A stretch of 64,000 nucleotides of DNA from Bog-473 sp963704355 (GTDB lineage: Bacteria > Actinomycetota > Acidimicrobiia > Acidimicrobiales > RAAP-2). The stretch lies in contig OY969891.1 of NCBI GenBank assembly GCA_963704355.1, forward strand, positions 4,030,001 to 4,094,000, given 5' to 3'. How positions within the stretch are numbered: the stretch's first letter is position 1; every line of letters begins with the position of its first letter. Shown here piece after piece: positions 43,237 through 52,259 of the stretch. Made by a program: the position numbers and the translations under genes. The notes under the pieces are model-generated. The model was not told the origin of the DNA and searched no databases. It was given only the letters and a program-made list of their open reading frames with translations.

Positions 43237-44193
43237 CTAGGTCCGGCCCCGGCGCGCCCCGACGAAGTCGAGCACGGCCCGCGTGCCCTCGGCCAGGCCC
43301 GTCCAGGGCCGCCACCCGAGCTGGATCGACGCCCGTTCCACGTCCAGGCTCGACCGCAGCAGCTCGCCGGGTCGCAACGGCGCGAACACCGGGGTCACCG
43401 GCACTCCCGCTTCGGTGGTCATGGTCGCGAGCAGCTCGTTGACCGAGGTCTCCTGGCCCGTGCCGATGTTGCAGACCAGGCCGCCGCCCCGGGTCGCCGC
43501 CCGCACGAACGCGTCGACGACGTCGTCGATGAAGACGAAGTCCCTCGTCTGCTCGCCGTCCCCGAAGACCGTGACCTCGTCCCCCCGCAAAATGCGCTCG
43601 GCGAAGATCGCCACCACCCCGGCCTCACCGTGCGGGTCCTGGCGCGGCCCGTAGACGTTGCCCAGGGCGAGAGCGGAGAACTCCAGCGCATGCAGATGGC
43701 GGTACGACACGAGGTAGTCGATGACCGACTTCTTCGAGACGCCGTACGGCGAGAGCGGCTGGTGGGGGTGCGACTCGCGCACGGGGAGGTCCTCGGGAGC
43801 GGGGTCTCCGTAGAGGGTGCCGCCGCTGGCCGCGAACACGACTCGTTCGGACTCAGCCTGACGGGCTCCCTCCAGGACCTGGAGCGAGCCGATGATGTTG
43901 ACGCTGGCGTCGAAGGCAGGCTGCGCGACCGAGCGCCGCACGTCCGCCTGGGCGGCGAGATGGAACACCAGGGCCGGGCGGCGGCGCACCATGAGGTCGA
44001 CCACCGCCGGCGCGGTGATGTCGAGGTGGTGGATGGTGAGCGCGCGCCCGGCGCTCCCGCGTGCCTCGGCGAGGTTCGACAAGGAACCGGTGGAGAAGTC
44101 GTCCACGACGTCGACCTCGTGGCCCTCCGCCAGCAAGCGATCCACCAGGTTCGATCCGACGAACCCGGCCCCTCCGGTCACCAAGGTGCGCAC
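43237..44193 (-). CDS. NAD-dependent sugar-nucleotide epimerase/dehydratase (GalE-like)
   Basis: 318 residues from a GTG. Extended SDR: RTLVTGGAGFVGSNLVDRLL, HLAAQADVRRSVAQPAFDAS, the active-site block FAASGGTLYGD and SPYGVSKKSVIDYLVSYR (YxxxK), and the C-terminal RPGELLRSSLDVERASIQLG. This is the UDP-glucose 4-epimerase-like subgroup common in actinobacterial envelope clusters. It lies 10 bases after manC, in the same operon. It makes a nucleotide-sugar, identity uncertain. Converges with cofE four bases away. Confidence 0.87.
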   Translation of the reverse strand: MRTLVTGGAGFVGSNLVDRLLAEGHEVDVVDDFSTGSLSNLAEARGSAGRALTIHHLDITAPAVVDLMVRRRPALVFHLAAQADVRRSVAQPAFDASVNIIGSLQVLEGARQAESERVVFAASGGTLYGDPAPEDLPVRESHPHQPLSPYGVSKKSVIDYLVSYRHLHALEFSALALGNVYGPRQDPHGEAGVVAIFAERILRGDEVTVFGDGEQTRDFVFIDDVVDAFVRAATRGGGLVCNIGTGQETSVNELLATMTTEAGVPVTPVFAPLRPGELLRSSLDVERASIQLGWRPWTGLAEGTRAVLDFVGARRGRT

Positions 44194-44203
44194 GGCCGTC
44201 TTC

Positions 44204-45280
44204 TTAGCCCGACACCCGTTCGCCGTCGACCAGTGTTCCCGAGGAGACCACCGCGTCCGCACCGAGCACGGATACCGGGCGGACGTCGCCCCGCTGCCCG
44301 ACGACCGAGCGGGGTCCCATGACCGAACCGACCACCTTCGCGTCGGCCGCGACGTGGCACACGTCCATCAGCACCGAGTCCGACACCACCGCGTCGGCCG
44401 ACACGACGGTGCCACGCCCGAGAATGCTGTGCTCCACCCGCGCCCCGGTTTCGACGACGCACCCCGAAAAGAGGACCGCCGGGCCCACGACGTCGCCGGA
44501 CACGTCGCTCTCTCCCTCCATGAGGACGCCCGTGCCGTCGTCGGTCAGTCCGGGTGCGACGACCGGCCCGCGCTTGCCGGCCAGGTAGTCGAAATTGGCG
44601 TCCAAGTAGGCGGCCGGCGTGCCCGTGTCCAGCCAGTAGCCGTCGTCGGAGCGGGCGAACAGGACGCCGTCGCGCACCATGGCGGGAAAGGTCTCGCGTT
44701 CGATCGACACGCGGCCGCCCTCGGGGATCCGCCCGAGCACGGACGCCTCGAGCACGTACGTCCCGGCGTTGATCTCGTTGGTGGGCGCCTCGTCGCGCGG
44801 TGGCTTCTCGACGAACGCCGTGACCCGCCCGGTGGCGTCCGTGGGCACCACCCCGAAGGAAGAGGGGTCCGCCACCGGGTGCAGGGCAATCGTGCCCTCG
44901 GCCCCGCGCTCGCGGTGGAACGCCACCAGGCCGGTCAGATCGAGGTCGGTCAGCACGTCGCCGTTCACCACGACGAAGGTCTCTGCGATGCCGGCGGAGG
45001 TGGCCGCAAAGCGGACCGCTCCGGCCGTGTCCAGCGGCTCGGGCTCGACGGCGTAGGTCAGTCGCACACCTCCGGCCCGCCCGTCGGGATAGGACTGCAT
45101 GAAGGCGTCGGGGAGGTAGCCGAGCGAGAGGACCGCCTCGTCGACCCCGTGCGAGGCCAGGTGTCCGAGCACGCGCTCAATCATGGGCACCCCGACGACG
45201 GGGAGCATCTGCTTGGGGGACGTCAGCGTCAGGGGACGCAGCCTCGTCCCCTCGCCCCCCACCAGGACGACCGCCTTCAT
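44204..45280 (-). CDS. manC: Mannose-1-phosphate guanylyltransferase-type NTP transferase
   Basis: 358 residues: nucleotidyltransferase signature MKAVVLVGGEGTRLRPLTLT with the second motif SPKQMLPVVGVPMIERVL, the metal site VVNGDVLTDLDL, EKPPRDEAPTNEINAGTYVL, and a C-terminal left-handed beta-helix (DSVLMDVCHVAADAKVVGS). This domain order is that of actinobacterial ManC, which makes GDP-mannose from mannose-1-phosphate supplied by ManB. A glucose-1-P or other specificity cannot be excluded. One-base overlap (TAATG) with the Thr-tailed membrane protein gene. Confidence 0.85.
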   Translation of the reverse strand: MKAVVLVGGEGTRLRPLTLTSPKQMLPVVGVPMIERVLGHLASHGVDEAVLSLGYLPDAFMQSYPDGRAGGVRLTYAVEPEPLDTAGAVRFAATSAGIAETFVVVNGDVLTDLDLTGLVAFHRERGAEGTIALHPVADPSSFGVVPTDATGRVTAFVEKPPRDEAPTNEINAGTYVLEASVLGRIPEGGRVSIERETFPAMVRDGVLFARSDDGYWLDTGTPAAYLDANFDYLAGKRGPVVAPGLTDDGTGVLMEGESDVSGDVVGPAVLFSGCVVETGARVEHSILGRGTVVSADAVVSDSVLMDVCHVAADAKVVGSVMGPRSVVGQRGDVRPVSVLGADAVVSSGTLVDGERVSG

Positions 45281-46152
45281 TACTTCGTCGTCGTGGTGGA
45301 CGAAGGTTTCGTCGTCGTCGTGGACGAAGGTGTCGTCGTGGTGGACGAAGGCTTCGTCGTGGAGGTCGTGGTCGGTGCGGTCGTCGAGGTCGACGCCGCG
45401 GGTGTCGTGGTCGTCGACGCGGACGGCGCGGTCGTGGTCGTGGTCGCGACGGGCTGGGTGCCGGCCAGGACCTGCAGCAACGAGGTGATGGCCGTGGCGG
45501 GGGGCTTGGGCAGCGAGACGTTGTCGGGCACGAAGCCGACCGTGATGAGCTGACGGTTGACGAACCTGAGGCCGGCGGGCTTCACCGTGGTCAGCCCACC
45601 CGTCTCTTCGACCTCTCCGTTCTTGCCTGTCTTGGTGGACATGACCCACCAACGCGCCTTCACTTCGCCCACCTTGCCGGCGTCCGGCGTGCCGGCGGCG
45701 CACTTCTCGCCGTTGCGGTACTCGGGGACGCTCTCGGAGGGGTACTTGAGGGTGGTGTTGGTCAGCGTCAACCCGCTGTATCCCTCGGCGAACTTGCCCA
45801 ACGTGGCGTTGGTCCCCGCCTCGCTCGCGTTCTTCGGAGCGATGGTGAGGACGCCGCTACCGCTCGTCGTGAGCCCGGTCGACGAGCTGGTGGGGGACGC
45901 CGCCAGCGCCGGCTGCACGGTGCCGCAGATGTCGAAGCCCAAGGCGGCGTGCCACGTCGTGTTGACCGTCGGCTCGACCACGCTCGGGCTCTGGTCGTAG
46001 TGGTACTTGGCGAAGGCGACCGAGGCCAGCCCCACCAGCACGATCACGACCAGCGCGGCGTACCAGTTCACCGGCATCTGGCCGCGATAGGTGGTTCCGC
46101 CGCCCGTGGCGGCGGCGCGGGCGACCGATTTCCCTGAGGAGCTTCTCGCCAT
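45280..46152 (-). CDS. Membrane-anchored extracytoplasmic protein with Thr-rich tail
   Basis: 290 residues. One N-terminal membrane segment (YAALVVIVLVGLASVAFAKY near 30-50), a folded external domain of about 180 residues (FDICGTVQPALAASPTSS onward, two Cys that may form a disulfide), and a tail of about 55 residues of Thr, Ser, Ala, Pro and Lys encoded by tandem repeats. Type II membrane topology. Conserved in operon order with manC; I do not recognise the domain. The tail looks like a wall-spanning or glycosylated stalk. Confidence 0.7.
   Translation of the reverse strand: MARSSSGKSVARAAATGGGTTYRGQMPVNWYAALVVIVLVGLASVAFAKYHYDQSPSVVEPTVNTTWHAALGFDICGTVQPALAASPTSSSTGLTTSGSGVLTIAPKNASEAGTNATLGKFAEGYSGLTLTNTTLKYPSESVPEYRNGEKCAAGTPDAGKVGEVKARWWVMSTKTGKNGEVEETGGLTTVKPAGLRFVNRQLITVGFVPDNVSLPKPPATAITSLLQVLAGTQPVATTTTTAPSASTTTTPAASTSTTAPTTTSTTKPSSTTTTPSSTTTTKPSSTTTTK
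45281..45445 (-). repeat. Degenerate tandem repeat encoding the Thr-rich tail
   Basis: Units close to GTCGTGGTGGACGAAGG repeat with a period of about 24 bases then drift, encoding KPSSTTTT-type units. Low-complexity DNA of this kind is prone to length change between strains. Confidence 0.7.
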
Positions 46153-46166
46153 GGCGGGTGGCAACC

Positions 46167-46931
46167 CTACAGCCTGCCGGGCCGCCCTCCGGCCGCAGGG
46201 GGTCCGCCCAAGAGGTTTCGGTACAAGGCGGTCGTCTCCGGGTCGAGGCAGGTCAGGCGGGCCGTTGCCGTGGCCCGAGCGGCCTTCTCTCCCGCCAGGG
46301 TCAAGAGGTGATCCATCGCAGAACGGAGACCGACCCGGTTGGCCTGGGCGGCCGTCGCCCGCAGGAGGGAGCGATAGAGGCGCTCGTCGAACGGGCTCAC
46401 GAGGAGCGCCTGCCGAACCACCCACTCGGCGTCGGCGGCGCGACCGCAGCCCATGAGCGCGTCGGCGCCGCACCGCGCCGCGTCCGCCACCAGTGATTCG
46501 ACGCCCGACCGGGTGCCGTCGAACACCGTCCAGTCGGCTCGCTGCAGGCCCGAGAAGGCGGGGCCGCGGACCAGGCGGAAGGCCTCGACGAGGGCGTCCG
46601 GGTCTCCCTTCCGGACCAGGAGCGAGAACCGGTCCACATCGGACACCACCGAGTGGTGGATGAGGAGATGGGTGCCGCGCGGGAGCAGTGCCGTCCCGTT
46701 GGAGGCGTGGCCCAGCGCCCGGCGCGCGTCCGACGCCGTCGAGTGCACGGTGGCCAGCGAGACGGGGCGGTCCGGCCAGAGCGCAGACGCCCAGTCGGCG
46801 TGCCGGAGGCACCGCCGGTGAAAGGCCAGGTAGACCACCAGGTCGAGTGACGCGGCGCGACGGAACGGTTGCGCCAGGCCGCGCACGACGACGGGGCCGA
46901 GCACCGCGACATCAACGCCGGCCTTGGTCAC
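46167..46931 (-). CDS. BTAD-domain (SARP-like) regulator
   Basis: 254 residues from a GTG. N-terminal winged-helix-like segment RRAASLDLVVYLAFHRRCLR and VSLATVHSTASDARRALG, then the helical bacterial transcriptional activation domain (ESLVADAARCGADALMGCGR, VRQALLVSPFDERLYRSLLR). It is the C-terminal half of the larger LysM-BTAD proteins of actinobacteria without their N-terminal part. It may regulate envelope genes or act in signalling. It begins 18 bases after the odd tRNA on the same strand and is followed 14 bases later by the Thr-tailed membrane protein gene. Confidence 0.8.
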   Translation of the reverse strand: MTKAGVDVAVLGPVVVRGLAQPFRRAASLDLVVYLAFHRRCLRHADWASALWPDRPVSLATVHSTASDARRALGHASNGTALLPRGTHLLIHHSVVSDVDRFSLLVRKGDPDALVEAFRLVRGPAFSGLQRADWTVFDGTRSGVESLVADAARCGADALMGCGRAADAEWVVRQALLVSPFDERLYRSLLRATAAQANRVGLRSAMDHLLTLAGEKAARATATARLTCLDPETTALYRNLLGGPPAAGGRPGRL

Positions 46932-46949
46932 GCCAGGGAACGGTCTGTG

Positions 46950-47023
46950 TGGGGGCGGAGGGAGTCGAACCCTCACTGGGGACGGTTTAAGCGCCCTGCC
47001 TCTGCCAATTGGGCTACACCCCC
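46950..47023 (-). tRNA. tRNA with anticodon UAA (tRNA-Leu, short variable arm)
   Basis: 74 bases folding as a cloverleaf: acceptor GGGGGTG/CGCCCCC, D-arm GCC...GGC with the Leu-like loop AATTGGCAGA, anticodon stem GGGCG/CGTCC with loop CTTAAAC (anticodon TAA), T-arm GAGGG-TTCGACT-CCCTC. CCA is not encoded. The anticodon reads UUA (Leu), but bacterial tRNA-Leu has a long variable arm and here there are only five bases (CCAGT). It is thus an unusual tRNA-Leu or a tRNA of changed identity. Upstream of, and close to, the BTAD gene. Confidence 0.85.
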
Positions 47024-47070
47024 GGGGCACCATTCTTGACCGGCCGGAGGACCCCCACGAGGATGACCCG

Positions 47071-48303
47071 ATGGCCGATGACCTCGGGCGGGTCGACCTG
47101 ACCGACCTCGACACGTTCGCCGCCGGGTTCCCGCACGAGATCTTCCGCCGTCACCGCGAGCAGGCGCCGGTCTGGTGGCACGAGCCCACGTCCCACACGC
47201 CTGACGGCGAGGGCTTCTGGTCGGTGGCGACCTACGACGAGGTGTGGCGCGTCCTGAACGACCCCATGACCTTTTCGTCGGAGACGGGCGGCGACCGTCC
47301 CTATGGGGGCACGATCATCCAGGACCTCCCGGTCGCCGGCGTGGTGCTCAACATGATGGACGATCCGCGTCATGCCCGGATCCGCCGTCTGGTCACCAAG
47401 GGCCTGAGCCCGGCCGCCGTCCGCGCGCTCGAAGACGAGCTGCGCCGGCGAATGCGGCGGTTGCTCGCGTCCATGGGCGACGACTGCGACTTCCTCGTCG
47501 ACGTCGCGGCCGAGCTCCCCATGCAGGCCATCTGCGTGCTGCTCGGGGTGCCCGAGGCCGACCGCCACCTCCTCTTCGAGGCCGTCGAGCACATCTTCGA
47601 CATCCCCGACGAATCCGACTTCCTCGCCATGAGCCCCCGGCGACAGGAGGCCGTCGACCGCATGGCCGCGTACGGCACGGCGATCATGGAGGAGAAGCGC
47701 CTGCGGCCCCGCGCCGACATGCTCTCGAACGTCATCCACGCCGAGCTGCCGGACGTGGACCCGCCGCGCCTCAGCGACGACGAATTGTCCGCGTTCTTCT
47801 CGCTGTTGTTCTCTGCCGGAGCCGAAACGACACGGAACGCGATCGCCGGCGCCATGCTCTCGTTCGTCGAGTGGCCGGACCAGCTCGAGCTGCTGCGGTC
47901 CGAACAGGTGTCCTGGTCGACCGCCGTGGAGGAGATCCTCCGTTGGACGACCCCCTCGCCTTCGAAGCGGCGCACCGCGACGGCCACCTGCGCGCTCCGG
48001 GGCGAGATCATCGAGCCCGGGCAGAAGGTCGTCGTGTGGGAGGGGTCCGCCAATCGCGACCCGGACCACTTCGAGTACCCGGACAGGTTCCTGCTCGGGC
48101 GCGACCCCAACCCGCACCTCGCGTTCGGCCATGGGGTCCACTTCTGTCTCGGCGCCCATCTGGCCCGGCTGGAGATCCGTGTCGCGCTCGAAGAGACGCT
48201 GAGTGCGATCGACGCGTTCACCCTCGCCGGTCCTCCGGAGTGGACCCGGAGCAACCGCCACACCGGCATCCGCCATCTGCCCCTGCGGTTGAAGCGGTCG
48301 TAG
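47071..48303 (+). CDS. Cytochrome P450, second copy
   Basis: 410 residues: C-helix region LNMMDDPRHARIRRLVTKGL, I-helix FSAGAETTRNAIAGAM near 248, ExxR in VEEILRW, and haem loop FGHGVHFCLGAHLARLEI with Cys359. Resembles the actinobacterial CYP124/125/142-like group by these blocks. It stands alone, opposite the carboxylesterase gene and next to the tRNA. ATG 47071 preceded by GAGGA. Substrate unknown; terpenoid, steroid or fatty acid hydroxylation is possible. Confidence 0.9.
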   Translation: MADDLGRVDLTDLDTFAAGFPHEIFRRHREQAPVWWHEPTSHTPDGEGFWSVATYDEVWRVLNDPMTFSSETGGDRPYGGTIIQDLPVAGVVLNMMDDPRHARIRRLVTKGLSPAAVRALEDELRRRMRRLLASMGDDCDFLVDVAAELPMQAICVLLGVPEADRHLLFEAVEHIFDIPDESDFLAMSPRRQEAVDRMAAYGTAIMEEKRLRPRADMLSNVIHAELPDVDPPRLSDDELSAFFSLLFSAGAETTRNAIAGAMLSFVEWPDQLELLRSEQVSWSTAVEEILRWTTPSPSKRRTATATCALRGEIIEPGQKVVVWEGSANRDPDHFEYPDRFLLGRDPNPHLAFGHGVHFCLGAHLARLEIRVALEETLSAIDAFTLAGPPEWTRSNRHTGIRHLPLRLKRS

Positions 48304-48314
48304 GGGGCCGACGA

Positions 48315-49886
48315 TCAGCCGGGCAGCCCGCCGACCAGCGGGCGATGACGTTCGAGGATGGCCAGCTCGGTGTCGCGTGGCGCGTCCACCGCGCCCGAGT
48401 GGGCGCCGAAGACCATGGTGGTCCGGCGGCGCGGGTCCCACGAGGGCCACCGCCCGATGCCGTCGTGCGACGGGTCCCCGTGACGGGCGAACGCGAGCCA
48501 CGCGCCCTGCATCTGCGTCGACAACCTCGCGACCTCCGGACCGCCGCCCGTGAACATTTGGACCACCGGGACGTGGACCGCCCCGAAGACGAAGGGCAGC
48601 TCGAGTGCGTGGCACGACCCGAGGAGCCCTTCGAAGGCAGGCGACTCCCAGTCGAACAGATACACGAAGGCGGTGGAGCCCCGGGCGTTGTGCGCCGCGG
48701 CGAGTTGGAGGCTCGGCCACCGAAAGACGATGTCGGTGCCCGCCGCCACCCAGATGTCCCTGGTTGCCACCGGCTCGGAGCGAGTCGCCCGGGCGGCGCG
48801 ATAGCAGTCGACCACGTCCGCGGGGTCCACGTCGGGCAACGAATTGGCCATCCAACGGTCCAGGCCGGCCTCGTCCATGGCCATCAGCGCCGGGTTGCCC
48901 AGGCCGAACAGCGTCAGCTCGTCGCGGTTGGTGCCGATCATCAAGTCGATGCCGGCGGCGGCACCGTCGGCCACGGCGGCCAGGGGATGCCGGGGAAGGA
49001 AGACGCCGTCGACGGTGGGGATGAAGGGCAGGGGGAGCATCCCGGGGTCCGGGCGCCGCCGCCCGATCTCCTCGGTGGCCGCGACCAGCTCCGAAGCCGG
49101 AACCCGCGTCAGCGAGGCGCGATGGCACGAGGCGAGGCCGAGCACCGCGCCGAGGCGCTCGGCGGCTCGTTCCGCGTCGTCGGTCGAGTGCGCATACGCA
49201 CCGCCGCTCTGCACGATGGCCCGACGGAAGAGGCCCGAGGCGTCCGGCGCGGCCAGCAGCGCGGCGACGCTGAACGCACCCGCCGACTCGCCGAACACCG
49301 TCACGTTGTCCACATCGCCGCCGAAGGCGGCGATGTGGTCGTGGACCCAGCGCAGCGCGGCGACCTGGTCCATGATGCCCCAGTTCCCTACGAAGCCGTC
49401 GGGGTCGTCCAGGCCCCGGTGACCGAGGAAGCCGAGCGCGCCGAGCCGGTAATTGATGGTCACCACGATGGCGTCGCCGTTGCGCACGAGGTTCCCGCCC
49501 CGGTAGAGGAAGACCGACCCGCTGCCCGACGTGAACCCGCCCCCGTGGATGAACACCATCACGGGCCGGCCGGCGCCGCGTGGCGTCGTCTGCTCGGCGG
49601 GCAGCTCGGGGGTCCACACGTTGAGGGTGAGGCAGTCCTCGCTGTGTGGCTCGGAGCTCTCGGGGTCCGACGGGCTGGTGATGCCGGGCACCGCCGCCGG
49701 CTGCGGCGCAATGGGGCCGAAGGTCGAGGCGTCCCGGATGCCGTCCCATTCCTCCGGCGCGGCGGGTGGTCGCCAGCGCAGCGGCCCGATCGGCGCGCGT
49801 GCGTACGGGATCCCCGAGAACGACCACAAGTCCCCCCGCCAGACGCCGCGGAGCCTCCCCTGGGCGACCTCGACGACTCCTTTCAT
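48315..49886 (-). CDS. Type B carboxylesterase
   Basis: 523 residues, the usual length. Ser-hydrolase nucleophile elbow VTVFGESAGAFSVAALLAAP, oxyanion-hole block PVMVFIHGGGFTSGSGS, acid residue in IGTNRDELTLFG and His in GSCHALELPFVFG. These are the cholinesterase/para-nitrobenzyl esterase marks. No signal peptide, so it acts in the cytoplasm on ester substrates. Convergent with the P450 (11 bases apart) but not clearly linked. Confidence 0.92.
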   Translation of the reverse strand: MKGVVEVAQGRLRGVWRGDLWSFSGIPYARAPIGPLRWRPPAAPEEWDGIRDASTFGPIAPQPAAVPGITSPSDPESSEPHSEDCLTLNVWTPELPAEQTTPRGAGRPVMVFIHGGGFTSGSGSVFLYRGGNLVRNGDAIVVTINYRLGALGFLGHRGLDDPDGFVGNWGIMDQVAALRWVHDHIAAFGGDVDNVTVFGESAGAFSVAALLAAPDASGLFRRAIVQSGGAYAHSTDDAERAAERLGAVLGLASCHRASLTRVPASELVAATEEIGRRRPDPGMLPLPFIPTVDGVFLPRHPLAAVADGAAAGIDLMIGTNRDELTLFGLGNPALMAMDEAGLDRWMANSLPDVDPADVVDCYRAARATRSEPVATRDIWVAAGTDIVFRWPSLQLAAAHNARGSTAFVYLFDWESPAFEGLLGSCHALELPFVFGAVHVPVVQMFTGGGPEVARLSTQMQGAWLAFARHGDPSHDGIGRWPSWDPRRRTTMVFGAHSGAVDAPRDTELAILERHRPLVGGLPG

Positions 49887-50007
49887 GTCCGGGCACCCTA
49901 CGAACGGACGGCCATGTGGTCAATCGTCGCGGGAGTGAACGGCCCGCGAATTCGTTCGCAACCGGACGGCGACGCGTTGGATGCCCAAAATTGCACGTCA
50001 GAGCAGT

Positions 50008-50013
50008 TACGCT
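50008..50013 (+). promoter_or_regulatory. Leaderless -10 box before the NlpC/P60 gene
   Basis: TACGCT fits the actinobacterial -10 (TAnnnT) and lies eight bases before the GTG at 50021, so transcription could start at the start codon. No ribosome site precedes this GTG, which supports leaderless expression. Confidence 0.45.
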
Positions 50014-50020
50014 TTAGGCC

Positions 50021-51295
50021 GTGGGTACAGTGAGGTGTCGGACCACTGTGCGGAGTACATCGCGCGCCGTACGGGCGGCGCTCACGGCGGGCGTCCTCGG
50101 TGCGCTGCTGTCACCTCTCGTTGCGACCGGAGCCGGCGCCACGGGTGCCTCGAGCTCGACGACCCTTCCCGGCCCGGCGCCGAACCAGTCACAGATCAAC
50201 TCGACCCAATCGCAAGTCTCGCAGATCGAGGCCGCGCTGACCCAGGAGGAGCAGCAGACCTCCGTCCTCGACGACCGCTACAACACGGCGGTCCAGAACC
50301 TCCAGAACGCGCAGAGTGCGCTGCAGACCTTGGCCGCCAACCTCGGTCGCACCCGTGCCGCGGTGAGCGTGGACAAGCGGGCCGTCGCGACCGACGCCGT
50401 CGCCGCGTACGTCTACGGCACGCCCGACACGGGGCTCGCCTCCTACTTCTCCTCTTCGGCGACCATGACCCAGGCGCGCAACCAGTACACGAACCAGATC
50501 GTGGGCAACCTCACCCAGGACGAGGCGGCTCTGGAGCACTCGGAGGCACGACTCCAGAGCGAGCAGGCCCAACAGGAGTCGGTGGCCGCACAGGCGCAGA
50601 CGGAAGCGGCGCAGGCCAAGTCGCTGGCGCAGCAGAACGAGCAGGAAGCGGCGTCGACGAGGTCCACGCTGAACCAGGTGCAGGGACAGCTGGCGCAGGA
50701 GGTCGCGCAGGCCGCCATCGAAGAGGCGCAGCAGGAGGCCGCGGCTGCGGCCAAGGCGGCGAGCGAGGCGCAACAGCAGCAGGCCGCCGCAGCGGCAGCG
50801 GCGGCGGCAATCGTGGCCGGTGCGGTCGGCGGGTCGGCCAGCGGGGCGGCGGCGACCGACGCCGCCAACCAGGCGTCGGGCAACCCCGGTCCCGTCGGGG
50901 GGAGCTCCTCGGGGTCCGGGTCCGGGGCGGCGGCGGTCCAGGCGGCGGTCTCCCAGCTCGGCGTGCCGTACGTGTTCGGGGGCGAGGAGCCCGGCGTCGG
51001 CTTCGACTGCTCGGGACTCGTGCAGTGGGCCTGGGCCCAGGCCGGGGTGTCCATCCCGCGGACCACGGAAGTTCAGTGGCCCGCACTCTCGCACGTGTCG
51101 CTGGACGCCCTCGAGCCGGGTGACCTGCTCTTCTATTACAACCTCGACGGCGACAACCAGGTCGACCACGTCGTCATGTACACCGGATCGGGACCGTACG
51201 GTACCGACACGGTGATCCAGGCGCCGTTCACCGGGAGCACCGTGTCCTATTCACCGATCTTCACCGAGGGCCTGATCGGAGCCGCCCGGCCCTGA
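50021..51295 (+). CDS. Secreted NlpC/P60 cell-wall endopeptidase with coiled coil
   Basis: 424 residues. Signal peptide (RAALTAGVLGALLSPLVATG), a long Gln/Ala-rich coiled coil from about 55 to 270, a Gly/Ser linker and a C-terminal NlpC/P60 domain: LGVPYVFGGEEPGVGFDCSG with the catalytic Cys, then the His in DNQVDHVVMYTG. It cuts peptide cross-links of peptidoglycan like RipA-type enzymes; the coiled coil may hold it inactive or bind a partner. GTG at 50021. Confidence 0.9.
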   Translation: MGTVRCRTTVRSTSRAVRAALTAGVLGALLSPLVATGAGATGASSSTTLPGPAPNQSQINSTQSQVSQIEAALTQEEQQTSVLDDRYNTAVQNLQNAQSALQTLAANLGRTRAAVSVDKRAVATDAVAAYVYGTPDTGLASYFSSSATMTQARNQYTNQIVGNLTQDEAALEHSEARLQSEQAQQESVAAQAQTEAAQAKSLAQQNEQEAASTRSTLNQVQGQLAQEVAQAAIEEAQQEAAAAAKAASEAQQQQAAAAAAAAAIVAGAVGGSASGAAATDAANQASGNPGPVGGSSSGSGSGAAAVQAAVSQLGVPYVFGGEEPGVGFDCSGLVQWAWAQAGVSIPRTTEVQWPALSHVSLDALEPGDLLFYYNLDGDNQVDHVVMYTGSGPYGTDTVIQAPFTGSTVSYSPIFTEGLIGAARP

Positions 51296-51377
51296 CCGGG
51301 CGGCCTCACCTCTTTTCGGGCCGGCCCCACCGCGCCGCCCCGGCCGTGGCCGCCCGTGTACTCGGTACGATTGTCCG

Positions 51378-52259
51378 ATGGCTAACGGGCGCCCGGTCGT
51401 CGGTGAGAAGGACCGGACCACGGCGATCGTCCCGCTGCGCCTGCCGGCCGACGACGCGGCCGAGCTCGCGGACCCGCGGTTGTCCGACGTGGACGAATGG
51501 GGTCGCTCGGAACGCACCCGCGCCGTCGCCCGCGCCATCTACGAGCCGGTCTACTCCAAGTGGTTCCGGGCCGAATGGGATGGCCTCGAGAAGATCCCCG
51601 GCGAGGGCGGCGCGCTGCTGGTGGCCAATCACGCCGGCGCCATCCCCTCGGACGCGCCGGTCATCATGCACGGGATCGAGAAGGAGCTCGAGCGCCCTGT
51701 CTACGGCATGGCCGACTACTTCTTCCGGACCGTTCCCGTCGTGGGGACGCTGTGGGCGCGGGCGGGAGGCGTCTCGGCCCGGCCGGCCAACGCGTACCGG
51801 CTGTTGAAGGAACAGCGCCAGCTGGCGCTCGTCTTTCCCGAGGGGACCAAGGGCCCGTCGAAGTCGTACACCGACCGTTACCAGCTGCGGCGCTTCGGGC
51901 GCGGCGGTTTCGTCGAGATCGCGATGCGCGCCGGCGTGCCGGTCATCCCGATCGCCGTCATCGGTTCGGAGGAGGCGATGCCCGTCGTGCTCCGCCTGCC
52001 CACGCTGGCCCGCGCTCTCGGCGTGCCCTACTTCCCGATCACCGCCAACCTGCTGGCGCTCGGCCCGGTCGGCGTGATCGCGCCGTTCCCGGCCAAGTTC
52101 AAGCTGCGCGTGCTCGATCCGGTCCAGTTCGACGTCCCCCCGGACCAGGACCGGTATTCCAAGAGCCGCATCATGGAGGAGTCGGAGCACATCCGCACCC
52201 AACTGCAGGAGGCGGTGTACGACATGCTGCGGGACCGTCGCAGCGTGTGGTTCGGATGA
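51378..52259 (+). CDS. Lysophospholipid acyltransferase (PlsC-like)
   Basis: 293 residues with the acyltransferase motifs ALLVANHAGAIPSDAP (NHxxxxD form), the second block FVRTV-like YFFRTVPVVGTLW, the glycerol-phosphate-binding LVFPEGTKGPSKSYTD and the VIPIAVIGSEEAMP block. Adds an acyl chain to a lysophospholipid at the membrane. The stop overlaps the next gene (ATGA), so the two act together. Confidence 0.88.
   Translation: MANGRPVVGEKDRTTAIVPLRLPADDAAELADPRLSDVDEWGRSERTRAVARAIYEPVYSKWFRAEWDGLEKIPGEGGALLVANHAGAIPSDAPVIMHGIEKELERPVYGMADYFFRTVPVVGTLWARAGGVSARPANAYRLLKEQRQLALVFPEGTKGPSKSYTDRYQLRRFGRGGFVEIAMRAGVPVIPIAVIGSEEAMPVVLRLPTLARALGVPYFPITANLLALGPVGVIAPFPAKFKLRVLDPVQFDVPPDQDRYSKSRIMEESEHIRTQLQEAVYDMLRDRRSVWFG

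Noticed and set aside
47014..49923. Very long minus-strand open frame across the P450 and esterase genes
   Set aside because: Arg/Gly/Pro-rich shadow of the real genes in a high-GC sequence; no protein family features.
49946..49959. GCGAA-TTCG-TTCGC hairpin between esterase and NlpC/P60 genes
   Set aside because: Short arms, no matching context; chance occurrence is likely in this sequence.
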